This document shows, one piece after another, positions 43,608 to 52,526 of a stretch of DNA of 64,000 bases; positions within the stretch are counted from its first letter, which is position 1; each line of letters starts with the position of its first letter. The notes below the pieces were generated by a model. That model did no database searches, was not told the origin of the DNA, and saw nothing but the letters and a program-made list of their open reading frames with translations. The DNA is from Brachymonas sp049977365. GTDB lineage: Bacteria > Pseudomonadota > Gammaproteobacteria > Burkholderiales > Burkholderiaceae_C. The stretch is from assembly GCF_049977365.1 (NCBI RefSeq), contig NZ_JBNGEN010000007.1, positions 102,123 to 166,122 of the forward strand, in the 5' to 3' direction. Made by a program: the position numbers and the translations under genes.

Positions 43608-44546
43608 ATGAGAATTCTGCTGTTCGGTCGCAACGGGCAGGTGGGCTGGGAGCTGCAGCGCAGCCTGGCGCCGCTGGGCGAGGTGGTGGCGCTGGATCAC
43701 CGCCTGGAGGACAACCCGGTATGGGAGGGCCGGCCGCTGGCCGGGGATTTCGGCGATCCCGAGGGATTGCGGGACACTGTGCGCCGCGTGCGCCCCCATG
43801 CCATCGTCAATGCGGCCGCCCATACGGCCGTGGACCGCGCCGAGAGCGAGCCGGAGCTGGCGCGCTGCCTCAACGCCACGGCCGTGGGCGTGCTGGCCGA
43901 GGAAGCTGCCACGCTGGGGGCGGCACTGGTGCACTATTCGACCGATTACGTGTTCGACGGATCGGGGGATCGTCCCTGGACCGAAGGCGATACCCCGGCA
44001 CCGCTCAATGTGTATGGACGCACCAAGCTGGAGGGCGAGCAGCTCGTGCAGCGGCATTGCCCGAAGCACCTGATCTTTCGCACCAGCTGGGTCTATGCGG
44101 CCCGGGGGGGCAACTTTGCCAAGACCATGCTGCGGCTGGGGCAGGAGCGCGATGCCCTCAGCGTGATCGACGACCAGCATGGGGCCCCCACCGGAGCCGA
44201 GCTGCTGGCCGATGTCACGGCCCATGCGCTGCGCCAGCTGCTGCGTGGTGATTCGCAGTGTGCCGGGCTCTACCATCTGGTGGCGGGTGGCGAGACCACC
44301 TGGCATGGCTATGCCTCGCTGGTGCTGCAGACGGCGCGGGAGGCAGGAGTGCCGGTGCGGGTGACGCAGGACGCCATTGCAGCGGTGCCGACCAGCGCAT
44401 TTCCCACGCCGGCGCGTCGGCCGCTCAATTCGCGTCTGTCCACGACGCGGCTGCAGCAGACCTTTGGCCTGGTGCTGCCCGACTGGCAGCAGGGCGTGCG
44501 GCGCATGCTGGCCGAGATTCTGCCCGATGGCAAGGCAGCGAAATAG
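43608..44546 (+). CDS. rfbD: dTDP-4-dehydrorhamnose reductase
   Basis: 312-residue SDR that makes dTDP-L-rhamnose, the last pathway step. ILLFGRNGQVGWELQRSL is the cofactor loop, and VNAAAHTAVDRAESEPELA and YSTDYVFDG are diagnostic. NVYGRTKLEGEQ carries the Tyr-Lys pair, and RTSWVYAARGGNFAKTML is also typical. 18 bases after rfbB. Confidence 0.95.
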   Translation: MRILLFGRNGQVGWELQRSLAPLGEVVALDHRLEDNPVWEGRPLAGDFGDPEGLRDTVRRVRPHAIVNAAAHTAVDRAESEPELARCLNATAVGVLAEEAATLGAALVHYSTDYVFDGSGDRPWTEGDTPAPLNVYGRTKLEGEQLVQRHCPKHLIFRTSWVYAARGGNFAKTMLRLGQERDALSVIDDQHGAPTGAELLADVTAHALRQLLRGDSQCAGLYHLVAGGETTWHGYASLVLQTAREAGVPVRVTQDAIAAVPTSAFPTPARRPLNSRLSTTRLQQTFGLVLPDWQQGVRRMLAEILPDGKAAK

Positions 44547-44604
44547 TTCTGAAGGCCCGCGGTGAACCGCAGGGCTGTCGCATTCTCTTTCTTACGCACA
44601 CATC

Positions 44605-45492
44605 ATGACGACACGCAAAGGCATCATTCTGGCCGGAGGTTCGGGCACCCGCCTGCATCCGGCTACTCTGGCCGTCAGCAAGCAGCTGCTGCCGGTGTAC
44701 GACAAGCCCATGGTTTACTACCCCCTGAGCACCCTGATGCTGGCAGGGATCCGGGATATCCTGATCATCAGCACGCCGCAGGACACCCCGCGCTTTCAGC
44801 AGCTGCTGGGCGATGGTTCGCAGTGGGGCATCCATCTCGAATATGCGGTGCAGGCCAGCCCGGATGGGCTGGCGCAGGCCTTCCTGATCGGGGAGCATTT
44901 TGTGGGCAACGCGCCGAGCGCGCTGGTGCTGGGTGACAACATCTTCTACGGACATGACCTGAGCATGCTCCTGCAGCAGGCCGACGCCCGCACCACGGGC
45001 GCGAGCGTGTTTGCCTACCATGTGCAGGACCCCGAGCGCTACGGCGTGGTGGAGTTCGATGCGGCGGGCAAGGCCATCAGCATCGAGGAAAAACCGGCGA
45101 CTCCCCGATCCAACTATGCCGTGACGGGGCTGTATTTCTACGACAGCCAGGTGGTGGACATCGCCAAGGCCGTGCGGCCGAGCGCGCGCGGGGAGCTGGA
45201 GATCACCAGCGTCAACCAGGCCTATCTGGAGCAGGGCTCCCTGCATGTGCAGATCATGAAGCGGGGGTACGCCTGGCTCGATACCGGCACGCACGAGAGC
45301 CTGCTCGATGCCGGACAGTTCATTGCCACGCTGGAGCAGCGGCAGGGGCTCAAGATCGCCTGCCCCGAGGAAATCGCGTGGCGCAACGGTTTCATCGACG
45401 CTGCACAGGTCGAGCGGCTCATGCAGCCCCTGCTCAAGAACGGCTACGGCAAATATCTGCAACGCATGCTCAAGGATGGAGTCAAGGCATGA
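44605..45492 (+). CDS. rfbA: Glucose-1-phosphate thymidylyltransferase
   Basis: 295-residue enzyme, first step of dTDP-rhamnose synthesis. KGIILAGGSGTRLHPATLAVSKQLLPVYDKPMVYYPLSTLMLAGI is the complete N-terminal signature, and LGDNIFYGHDLS carries the metal Asp. YGVVEFDAAGKAISIEEKP and LDTGTHESLLDA follow. The stop overlaps the start of rfbC by 4 bases. Confidence 0.96.
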   Translation: MTTRKGIILAGGSGTRLHPATLAVSKQLLPVYDKPMVYYPLSTLMLAGIRDILIISTPQDTPRFQQLLGDGSQWGIHLEYAVQASPDGLAQAFLIGEHFVGNAPSALVLGDNIFYGHDLSMLLQQADARTTGASVFAYHVQDPERYGVVEFDAAGKAISIEEKPATPRSNYAVTGLYFYDSQVVDIAKAVRPSARGELEITSVNQAYLEQGSLHVQIMKRGYAWLDTGTHESLLDAGQFIATLEQRQGLKIACPEEIAWRNGFIDAAQVERLMQPLLKNGYGKYLQRMLKDGVKA

Positions 45493-46025
45493 ACATCATC
45501 GAAACCACGCTTCCCGAAGTCCTCATCATCGAACCCAAGGTGTTCGGCGATGCACGCGGCTTCTTTTTCGAGAGTTTCAACCAGCGCGATTTCGATGCGG
45601 CCACGGGCACGCATTACAGCTTCGTGCAGGACAACCATTCCCGTTCCCGCAAGGGGGTGCTGCGCGGCCTGCACTATCAGACCCAGCAGCCCCAGGGCAA
45701 GCTGGTGCGCGTGGCGCGTGGCGCCGTGTTCGACGTGGCCGTGGATATCCGCAAGGGGTCGAGCCATTTCGGACAGTGGTTCGGCGCCGAGCTGACCGAG
45801 GACAACCAGCGCCAGCTGTGGATTCCGCCGGGGTTTGCGCATGGCTTTGTGGTGCTCAGCGAAAGTGCTGACTTCCTCTACAAGACCACGGACTACTATG
45901 CGCCGCAGTATGAAGCTAGCTTGATGTGGAATGATCGCTCGATTGGTGTTGCATGGCCGATTCGTGAGGAAGATGCTATCCTTTCAGATAAAGATAAGAA
46001 AGGTATGCCTTTTGCGGGAATTTGA
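45489..46025 (+). CDS. rfbC: dTDP-4-dehydrorhamnose 3,5-epimerase (3' end of foreign composition)
   Basis: 178-residue cupin epimerase. VFGDARGFFFESFNQRDF, QDNHSRSRKGVLRGLHYQ (catalytic His) and IPPGFAHGFVVLSESADFLYKTTDYY are intact. GC-rich codon use stops at about 45905 (residue 139), and the last 39 codons are AT-rich like the downstream cassette, so a recombination junction lies inside the gene without breaking it. The ATG overlaps the rfbA stop (ATGA). Confidence 0.95.
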   Translation: MNIIETTLPEVLIIEPKVFGDARGFFFESFNQRDFDAATGTHYSFVQDNHSRSRKGVLRGLHYQTQQPQGKLVRVARGAVFDVAVDIRKGSSHFGQWFGAELTEDNQRQLWIPPGFAHGFVVLSESADFLYKTTDYYAPQYEASLMWNDRSIGVAWPIREEDAILSDKDKKGMPFAGI

Positions 46026-46107
46026 AAATTAAATTTAATGGTCTGCATAACGTAGAGATGAATTGTCTCGATGCGTGGCGTGAATTGATTGAAATTTGAT
46101 TGTACGT

Positions 46108-47064
46108 ATGAGTGTAAGAAATTGCATATTGTTGGCCACATATAATGGCGAAAAATATATTGAGCAGCTCCTGGAATCTCTTGATTTCATTGAAAATGAG
46201 TCATCTTTTTTGGTTGTCAATGATGATGGGTCACAAGATGGAACTATCGATATTTTAAGAGGTTTTGAAAGAAAATTCAGTGGCAGGGTTTTTATCAATG
46301 AAAACCTGTCTGGCGAGCATGGGGCTCTAAATAACTTTAGGGACTTGATTTCTAAGGCGCCGCCAGCGGATTATTATTTTTTCTGCGATCAGGATGATGT
46401 GTGGGTAAAAAATAAAATACCGAAAATGATTGGCGTTATGCAAAATGCGGAAGCTGCACATGGGGTCGATTGCCCTATATTGGCGCATTCTGATCTTTTT
46501 GTGGTTGATAAAGATCTGAAAAAAATAGGAAATTCTTTTTTTGAATATCAGAATCTTTATTCAGATAAATCTGGATTTAATGACATTCTTTGTCAGAACA
46601 TTGTGACAGGCTGTGCGAGTGTAATTAACAGAAAACTTTGTCGTTTAATGGCAAACGTTCCTGCAGAGGCGATCATGCATGATTGGTGGGCGGCGCTAGT
46701 TGCGTCTGCTTTTGGCAAAATTGTGTTTAATAATGAATCATTGGTATATTATAGGCAGCATGATTCTAATTCGGTGGGTGCGAAAAAATGGACGATTTCT
46801 TCTGTGGCAAAGAAGCTTTCTCTTGTTTTTTCTAGAAAAAGGTCTCAAAAGGTTGTCGCTCCTCTTTTTATTCAAGCGAAATCTTTTTGCAGTATTTATT
46901 GCGACAAGTTGGATCTTGCTAAAAGGGGGATAATCCTGGATTTCTTGTGTATTGAAAAAAGAAATGTGGTGCAGAAAATTATACTTCTGGTCAAGAATAA
47001 ATTTTCTAAAAATGGGATGCTTCGAACTTTGGGGTTTTATTTTGTGGTTTTGAGATCGATTTGA
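46108..47064 (+). CDS. Glycosyltransferase family 2 (AT-rich cassette)
   Basis: 318-residue GT-A enzyme. NCILLATYNGEKYIEQLLESLDFI, NDDGSQDGT and FFCDQDDVWVKNKIPKM give the donor and metal sites, and IMHDWWAALVASAFGKIVF is the acceptor-side Asp segment. It is clearly related to the enzyme at 48435 (HDYWILLVASAFGRI) and more distantly to that at 41572. Likely a rhamnosyltransferase or similar. I chose the ATG at 46108; a TTG at 46096 is in frame. Strongly AT-rich. Confidence 0.87.
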   Translation: MSVRNCILLATYNGEKYIEQLLESLDFIENESSFLVVNDDGSQDGTIDILRGFERKFSGRVFINENLSGEHGALNNFRDLISKAPPADYYFFCDQDDVWVKNKIPKMIGVMQNAEAAHGVDCPILAHSDLFVVDKDLKKIGNSFFEYQNLYSDKSGFNDILCQNIVTGCASVINRKLCRLMANVPAEAIMHDWWAALVASAFGKIVFNNESLVYYRQHDSNSVGAKKWTISSVAKKLSLVFSRKRSQKVVAPLFIQAKSFCSIYCDKLDLAKRGIILDFLCIEKRNVVQKIILLVKNKFSKNGMLRTLGFYFVVLRSI

Positions 47065-47188
47065 TTGTTTGGATGGTTTGGTGGTGTGGATTTGTTGTGA
47101 ATTTATTAAATAATCGCGCTATATTTTGTGTATTTTATGTCGTTGAATGGTGTGTTTCTTGTGAGGGTTTTGCTTAAAAGGTGCAAGA

Positions 47189-48448
47189 GTGAGTATATTG
47201 AAAAATAGTTTTTGGAATATGCTTGCCTTCGCTGTTCCTACGATAATAACGATACCTGCATTTGGTGTGATATCGCGCTCGCTCGGGTTGGAGAAGTTTG
47301 GCGTCTATACAGTGGCATTCGCAATATTGGGGTATGCTTCTGTAATCGATATTGGAATATCTAGGGCTGTAATACGCGAAATTGCACAGAATGGAGGCGA
47401 TGAAACTCAGGAGGCGAAAATACTTGGTACGGCATATAAAGCGATATTTATTTTTAGCTTTGTTTTTTCCTTTCTTTCTATAATTTTTTCTTCTGAAATT
47501 GTAGATATGATGGGGGTGCGGATTGAAAATCATCGCGATGTGCAAATCGGGATGATTTTTTGTTTTTTATCTTTCCCGTTGATGATGATTGTTCAAGTGC
47601 TTCTGGCATATTTGGAGGGGAAAGAGGAATTTTACGTACTTGCTAAACAAAGAATTTATACGTCAACGATTAGTGCTATTGTTCCTGCGATATTGTGCTA
47701 TGAATATAAAAATTCTTTTTTGTGGGCGGGGCTAGGTATATTGATTGGAAGAATTTATACTCTGGTTTTGACTTTTTTCGTCGTGAGGAAGATCTGTCCT
47801 GCTTGGCCGCGTGAAATCGATTTCAATATTCTTCGTAGAATGATGAAGTTTGGAGGTTGGTTAACGATCACTAATATTATTAGTCCAATTATGGTTTACT
47901 TTGATAGATTGGTTGTGGCTAATTCGCTGGGTGCGGGGAGAGTAGGGATTTATTCGGGGCCATCTGAGTTGGTGGCTCGCTTGAGTGCTATACCGCAGGC
48001 TGTTACGCGTTCCCTGTTTCCTAAGCTATCGAATTTAAATGAAGTAAAGAGCCATAAACAATACGTCGTGCAAACTAGATTTATTGTTTTTTTGTCGACT
48101 TTTGTGATTTGTGTTGTCGTCTATTTTTTTTCTGGGGCTATTTTGGGAGCATGGCTTGGTCTTAGTTTTAAAACGGATGAATCTATTGCTGTTCTGAGGA
48201 TTTTGTTGCTGGGTTTCTTTTTTAATTCTATGGCGCAGATACCATTTACGGAGTTGCAGGCAATGGGGCGATCCCGTTTGACGGCATATGTTCATTGTGC
48301 AGAAGTTGTTCCATATGTTGTGGTACTTTATTATCTTATGAAGAATTTTGGGCTTTATGGCGTAGCTGCTGCTTGGGCGATAAGAGTAGGGTGTGATTAT
48401 GTTTTGCTTGAATATTTGACGGGTAAGGCAAAAAATGAATATTACTGA
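47189..48448 (+). CDS. O-unit flippase (Wzx-like, AT-rich)
   Basis: 419-residue MOP-superfamily membrane protein with about 12 spans. SFWNMLAFAVPTIITIPAFGVISRSLGLEKFGVYTVAFAILGYASVIDIGISRAVIREIA is the classic Wzx N-terminus. It would flip the rhamnose-containing unit across the inner membrane. The start is a GTG at 47189 behind AAGG; the 124 bases before it are AT-rich and gene-free. It overlaps the next transferase gene by 14 bases. Confidence 0.9.
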   Translation: MSILKNSFWNMLAFAVPTIITIPAFGVISRSLGLEKFGVYTVAFAILGYASVIDIGISRAVIREIAQNGGDETQEAKILGTAYKAIFIFSFVFSFLSIIFSSEIVDMMGVRIENHRDVQIGMIFCFLSFPLMMIVQVLLAYLEGKEEFYVLAKQRIYTSTISAIVPAILCYEYKNSFLWAGLGILIGRIYTLVLTFFVVRKICPAWPREIDFNILRRMMKFGGWLTITNIISPIMVYFDRLVVANSLGAGRVGIYSGPSELVARLSAIPQAVTRSLFPKLSNLNEVKSHKQYVVQTRFIVFLSTFVICVVVYFFSGAILGAWLGLSFKTDESIAVLRILLLGFFFNSMAQIPFTELQAMGRSRLTAYVHCAEVVPYVVVLYYLMKNFGLYGVAAAWAIRVGCDYVLLEYLTGKAKNEYY

Positions 48449-49442
48449 GCTTCAGTGCGCCTCGAAAGAGGTTATTGTGCTCTTGGCAACTTTCAATGGT
48501 GAGAAGTTCATTGAAGCACAATTGCAATCGATTGTTGATCAAAATTATCAAAATTTTTCAGTATTGATTCATGATGATGGATCCAGCGATGGTACCAGAG
48601 AAATAATATTGAATTTTGTTAAAAGATATCCTGAATTATTTTTTCTGATAGAGGATGGTCTTGTTTTTGGTTCGGCGAAGAATAATTTTTCTCATCTTTT
48701 GGGTTTGGCTTCTTCTTTGAATGCTAAATATTTCATGTTCTGCGATCAAGATGATGTTTGGCATAGGGATAAGATAAGTCAATCACTTTTATCTATGCGT
48801 GTTATTGAAGGTGTCGATGAAAAAACTCCCTGTTTGGTTTGTACGGATTTGAATCTAATGGACGGGGAAGGTAATATATTTGCCGATTCTTTTTGGAATT
48901 ATCAGCAAATGGAGTGTAAAAAGGATTTTAAGACTCTTGTTAATAAGAGTTATTATCCTGGATGCTCTATGATGATCAATAAAGCGTTGCTTAATTTTGC
49001 TGGTTGCATACCAGATGAAGCAATTATGCATGATTATTGGATTTTGCTTGTGGCTTCGGCTTTTGGAAGAATTTCTGTGATTGATGCTCCTTTGATTTCT
49101 TATAGGATTCACGGTGGTAATCTTGTTGGAATAAATGGCTATCAAAAAAATTTCCAAAAAATATTAAAGATTTTGGAGTATTTTAAAAATCAAAGAATGA
49201 TGGGGAAGAAGCAATTTGACCAGGCTTACGCTTTTTGGAGAATTTATCATGATAAATTGCCGATGGAAATTGATGGTTTTTTGAGAAATTATCTGAAGAT
49301 TAGGCTTTCGGGAAATTTTATTTTAAAAATAAAAAACCATCGCCTTTTGTATGCTGAAGGATTGATTAAATCTATTAATAAGCTGATTTTGTGGGATTCC
49401 TTGCTTTGCAAGGACGTGTATGCGGATGTTGTTTTGTATTGA
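48435..49442 (+). CDS. Glycosyltransferase family 2 (AT-rich cassette)
   Basis: 335-residue GT-A enzyme. VIVLLATFNGEKFIEAQLQSIVDQNYQNFSVLIHDDGSSDGT and FMFCDQDDVWHRDKI form the donor site, and IMHDYWILLVASAFGRI the acceptor-side Asp. Closest in the window to the enzyme at 46108. Overlaps the flippase by 14 bases and its 3' end overlaps the open frame of the polymerase gene. AT-rich. Confidence 0.88.
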   Translation: MNITELQCASKEVIVLLATFNGEKFIEAQLQSIVDQNYQNFSVLIHDDGSSDGTREIILNFVKRYPELFFLIEDGLVFGSAKNNFSHLLGLASSLNAKYFMFCDQDDVWHRDKISQSLLSMRVIEGVDEKTPCLVCTDLNLMDGEGNIFADSFWNYQQMECKKDFKTLVNKSYYPGCSMMINKALLNFAGCIPDEAIMHDYWILLVASAFGRISVIDAPLISYRIHGGNLVGINGYQKNFQKILKILEYFKNQRMMGKKQFDQAYAFWRIYHDKLPMEIDGFLRNYLKIRLSGNFILKIKNHRLLYAEGLIKSINKLILWDSLLCKDVYADVVLY

Positions 49443-49459
49443 TTTTTATTTGGTTGTTT

Positions 49460-50722
49460 ATGATTGCTATAAAAAGATCATACACTGAGAGTGTTTCTTG
49501 GCTTTTTTTGGCCTGTAGTTTTTTAGCAGTCTTGTTGCCTAGTGGCCGGTTTTTCGGTATAAATTTAAAAATAATTTCATTCTTTTTTTTATTGTTTTTT
49601 ATTGGAATAAAATCTTATATTTTTTCTGATTTTATTAAAAGATTGAATTTTGTCATTTTGTTGTTGATAATTTGGGTTTTTGTTGGGCTTGTGTATTGGC
49701 AGGGTGACCTTTCTCCTGTTTTTTCACAGGCTAAAGATATCTTTGTGACAGCTGTTTTCCCTATAATTGGAAAAATTCTTCTGCAAAGAAATATGCTGAC
49801 TGCTGAAAGACTTCTTCGAAGTGCAACGGTTTGGCTTTTTGTTATTGCGTTGATAAAGATTTTTATTTTCATTTTTTCATTTGTTGCTGGTGTTCCTGTG
49901 TATGTGGTTATGGAAGGCATTTCGGAGTTTTTCGGTACTTCTCTGATGTCTTTCGATCTTGGGGATTTGGGAGGAAGAATTCAATTCGTTTCTGATTTGT
50001 TAATTCCTTTCGTTATATTTTATATTCTTTCTTTAAAAAAGAATAGAAACAGGTTTGATTTCTTTGTTTTGTTTTCGCTGATTTTTTCTGCTTTGGTTGG
50101 TTTTTCTAGATATGTGTGGGTGGTGGTGGCGGTTTCGGTTTTTTTGTCTAACTTTCTTGTTTTGAGGAAAAGAAAGAGATTTGCTATTTTTATTTTTATA
50201 ATTTTGTTTTCGTGTGTCTTTTATTTTTTTGAAAAAGAATATATTGATTATGTATTCTTGCAGAGATTTGATAGCGTCGCTTCCTCTGAGTCTGATTTGG
50301 TTAGACAAGAACAATCCAGAAATCTATGGGCGTGGTTTTGGGATGCTCCTTTGATGGGGCATGGTTTGGGTGCGTACATTCCAGGCTATATAAGGAGTGA
50401 GGAGGCACCTTACTCTTATGAGCTTCAGCTATTGGCTCTTCTAGGACAGATGGGAATTATCGGCGTAGGTTTCTTGTCGATTGCCGCCATCAGCCTTTAT
50501 TGGCGTCAATTTTTAATGGCTTTACGTTCTAATTTGATGGATGCTGTGGCTATTTTTGTGCTTTCTGTTTTTTGGATTATGAGTGGTCTTTATAATCCCT
50601 ATTTGTTTTCTTCTTCTGCTGGTGTAATCTATACAGTAATTTTTGCGCTTTATTTTTATATTTCTTTCGAATGTCGTTCGAAGGGCGGTGTTTCGGATTA
50701 TTTGAATATAAAGTCAATTTGA
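49460..50722 (+). CDS. O-antigen polymerase (Wzy-like, AT-rich)
   Basis: About 420-residue membrane protein with ten or more spans, rich in Phe, Ile and Val. A periplasmic loop has DAPLMGHGLGAYIPGYI followed by YSYELQLLALLGQMGIIGVGFLS, the pattern of the Wzy_C superfamily polymerases and ligases. Its place after a flippase and transferases in the same cassette makes O-unit polymerisation the best role. The start is uncertain: the ATG at 49460 follows the preceding stop, while the frame is open back to a GTG at 49391. The PglL-like protein at 14.4 kb is a different member of the superfamily. Confidence 0.82.
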   Translation: MIAIKRSYTESVSWLFLACSFLAVLLPSGRFFGINLKIISFFFLLFFIGIKSYIFSDFIKRLNFVILLLIIWVFVGLVYWQGDLSPVFSQAKDIFVTAVFPIIGKILLQRNMLTAERLLRSATVWLFVIALIKIFIFIFSFVAGVPVYVVMEGISEFFGTSLMSFDLGDLGGRIQFVSDLLIPFVIFYILSLKKNRNRFDFFVLFSLIFSALVGFSRYVWVVVAVSVFLSNFLVLRKRKRFAIFIFIILFSCVFYFFEKEYIDYVFLQRFDSVASSESDLVRQEQSRNLWAWFWDAPLMGHGLGAYIPGYIRSEEAPYSYELQLLALLGQMGIIGVGFLSIAAISLYWRQFLMALRSNLMDAVAIFVLSVFWIMSGLYNPYLFSSSAGVIYTVIFALYFYISFECRSKGGVSDYLNIKSI

Positions 50723-50832
50723 TCTAATAAAATTTGTGTTTATTATTAATGTTTCGTCTGGTTGGAATTTATTTTAGTGAGTGGTGTCAAATCAATTTTT
50801 TGGCAATCGTTTTCTGTAATTAATTTTATTTT

Positions 50833-51720
50833 ATGATTGATTCTACAAAATCTCTGACTAGGAATAATGTCGAAGTGCTGGCTCAGGCGCTTCCGAGCAT
50901 CCAGAAATATCACGGCAAGACCATGGTGATTAAGTATGGCGGCAACGCCATGACCGATCCGGCCCTGCAGAAGGCGTTTGCCGAGGACATCGTGCTCCTG
51001 AAGCTGGTGGGCATCAATCCGGTGGTGGTGCATGGCGGGGGGCCGCAGATCGAGACGGCGCTCAAGCGGCTGGGCAAGGAAGGGCACTTCGTGCAGGGCA
51101 TGCGCGTGACCGATGCCGAGACCATGGGCGTGGTGGCGTGGGTGCTGGCCGGCGAGGTGCAGCAGCAGATCGTCGGGCTCATCAATCAGGTGGGCGGCAA
51201 GGCCGTGGGCCTGACCGGACGCGATGGCGCCATGATCCGTGCCCACAAGCTGCGGCTCAAGGACCAGCACGACCCGTCCATCGAACATGACGTGGGCATG
51301 GTGGGCGACATCGAGGAGATCGACCCGAGCGTGGTCAAAGCGCTGCAGGACGATCAGTTCATCCCCGTGGTCAGCCCCATCGGCTATGGCGTGGACAACG
51401 AGAGCTATAACATCAACGCCGATGTGGTGGCGGCTGCGCTGGCCACCAAGCTCCAGGCCGAGAAGCTGCTCATGCTCACCAACATTGCCGGGGTGCTCGA
51501 CAAGCAGGGCCAGCTGCTGCCCGAGCTCACGCCCACACGGGTGGACGAGCTGTGTGCCGATGGAACCATTTCCGGGGGCATGATTCCCAAGATTTCCGGG
51601 GCGCTCGAAGCGGCCAAGCGCGGTGTCAAGGCCGTGCACATCATCGACGGTCGGGTGCCGCACAGCATGCTGCTCGAAGTGCTGACCGAGCAGGCCTACG
51701 GCACCATGATCCGGGCCTGA
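50833..51720 (+). CDS. argB: N-acetylglutamate kinase
   Basis: 295-residue amino-acid kinase, second step of arginine synthesis. MVIKYGGNAMTDPALQKAFAEDIVLLKLVGINPVVVHGGGPQI is the ATP and substrate site. LTGRDGAMIRAHKL, NINADVVAAALATKL and GTISGGMIPKISGALEA are conserved. Base composition becomes GC-rich within the first 15-20 codons, marking the end of the AT-rich cassette. No ribosome site is obvious in the AT-rich leader. argC, the next enzyme, is at 5.3 kb. Confidence 0.96.
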   Translation: MIDSTKSLTRNNVEVLAQALPSIQKYHGKTMVIKYGGNAMTDPALQKAFAEDIVLLKLVGINPVVVHGGGPQIETALKRLGKEGHFVQGMRVTDAETMGVVAWVLAGEVQQQIVGLINQVGGKAVGLTGRDGAMIRAHKLRLKDQHDPSIEHDVGMVGDIEEIDPSVVKALQDDQFIPVVSPIGYGVDNESYNINADVVAAALATKLQAEKLLMLTNIAGVLDKQGQLLPELTPTRVDELCADGTISGGMIPKISGALEAAKRGVKAVHIIDGRVPHSMLLEVLTEQAYGTMIRA

Positions 51721-51788
51721 AGACGGCGGAGCCGGCCCGTGGGGCGGGGCGGCTCCCTGAGAGTGCCCCGTCATAAAGGAGAACAGAC

Positions 51789-52463
51789 ATGCGATTGCTG
51801 CTGGTGGAAGACGACCAGATGCTGGCCGATGGCATCAAGCAGGGGCTGACCACGGCGGGCGGCTATGTCGTGGATGCGGTGGGCAGTGCCGAAGCGGCGC
51901 TGGATGCCCTGACATCCGACGAGTTCGATGCCGCAATCATCGACGTGGGCCTGCCCGGCATGGACGGCATGGCGCTCACGCGCCGCATTCGCGAGCGGGG
52001 GCTGAATCTGCCGGTGCTCATGCTGACGGCCCGGGATTCGCTCCAGGACCGGGTGCAGGGACTGGATGTGGGCGCTGACGATTACATGGTCAAGCCTTTC
52101 GAGCTGCCGGAGCTGCTGGCGCGGCTGCGGGCACTGCTGCGGCGATCGCAGGCGGCCACCACGTCGGTCCTCACGCTCGGGCCCATTGCGCTCGATACGG
52201 CGGCCCACCAGGTCACGGCCGATGGCCAGCCGCTCGACATGGGCCCACGCGAATGGACGGTGCTGCAGTATCTGATGCTGCATGCACCCAAGCCCGTGAG
52301 CAAGGAGAAGCTGCTGCAGGCGCTCACCGGCTGGGACAAGGAAATCACCCTCAATGCGGTGGAGGTCTATATCTCCCGGCTGCGGGCCAAGCTCGACCCC
52401 TACGGCATCGCGCTGCGGTCGATCCGTGGCTTCGGCTACCGCATCGAGCACAACGGGCACTGA
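51789..52463 (+). CDS. OmpR-type response regulator (TctD/QseB-like)
   Basis: 224-residue two-component regulator. The receiver domain has the acidic pair in LLLVEDDQM, phospho-acceptor Asp52 (AIIDVGLPGMDG), switch Thr (LMLTARD) and Lys in MVKPFELPELLARL. A winged helix follows from about residue 125 (DMGPREWTVLQYLMLHAPKPVSKEKL, NAVEVYISRLRAKL, SIRGFGYRI). An AAAGGAG ribosome site precedes the ATG. The probable partner kinase is encoded on the opposite strand, tail to tail, 63 bases away. Confidence 0.93.
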   Translation: MRLLLVEDDQMLADGIKQGLTTAGGYVVDAVGSAEAALDALTSDEFDAAIIDVGLPGMDGMALTRRIRERGLNLPVLMLTARDSLQDRVQGLDVGADDYMVKPFELPELLARLRALLRRSQAATTSVLTLGPIALDTAAHQVTADGQPLDMGPREWTVLQYLMLHAPKPVSKEKLLQALTGWDKEITLNAVEVYISRLRAKLDPYGIALRSIRGFGYRIEHNGH

Positions 52464-52485
52464 AGGGGGCTTGAAGGGGGCTTCA

Positions 52486-52503
52486 GCCGGGCGACTGCCC
52501 GGC
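52486..52503. terminator. Hairpin between convergent regulator and kinase genes
   Basis: GCCGGGC (52486-52492) and GCCCGGC (52497-52503) form a perfect 7-bp stem with a 4-base loop in the 63-base gap. There is no T run, but its position suits a shared 3' end. Confidence 0.5.
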
Positions 52504-52526
52504 ATGGAGGCTGTGTGCAGCCGTCA

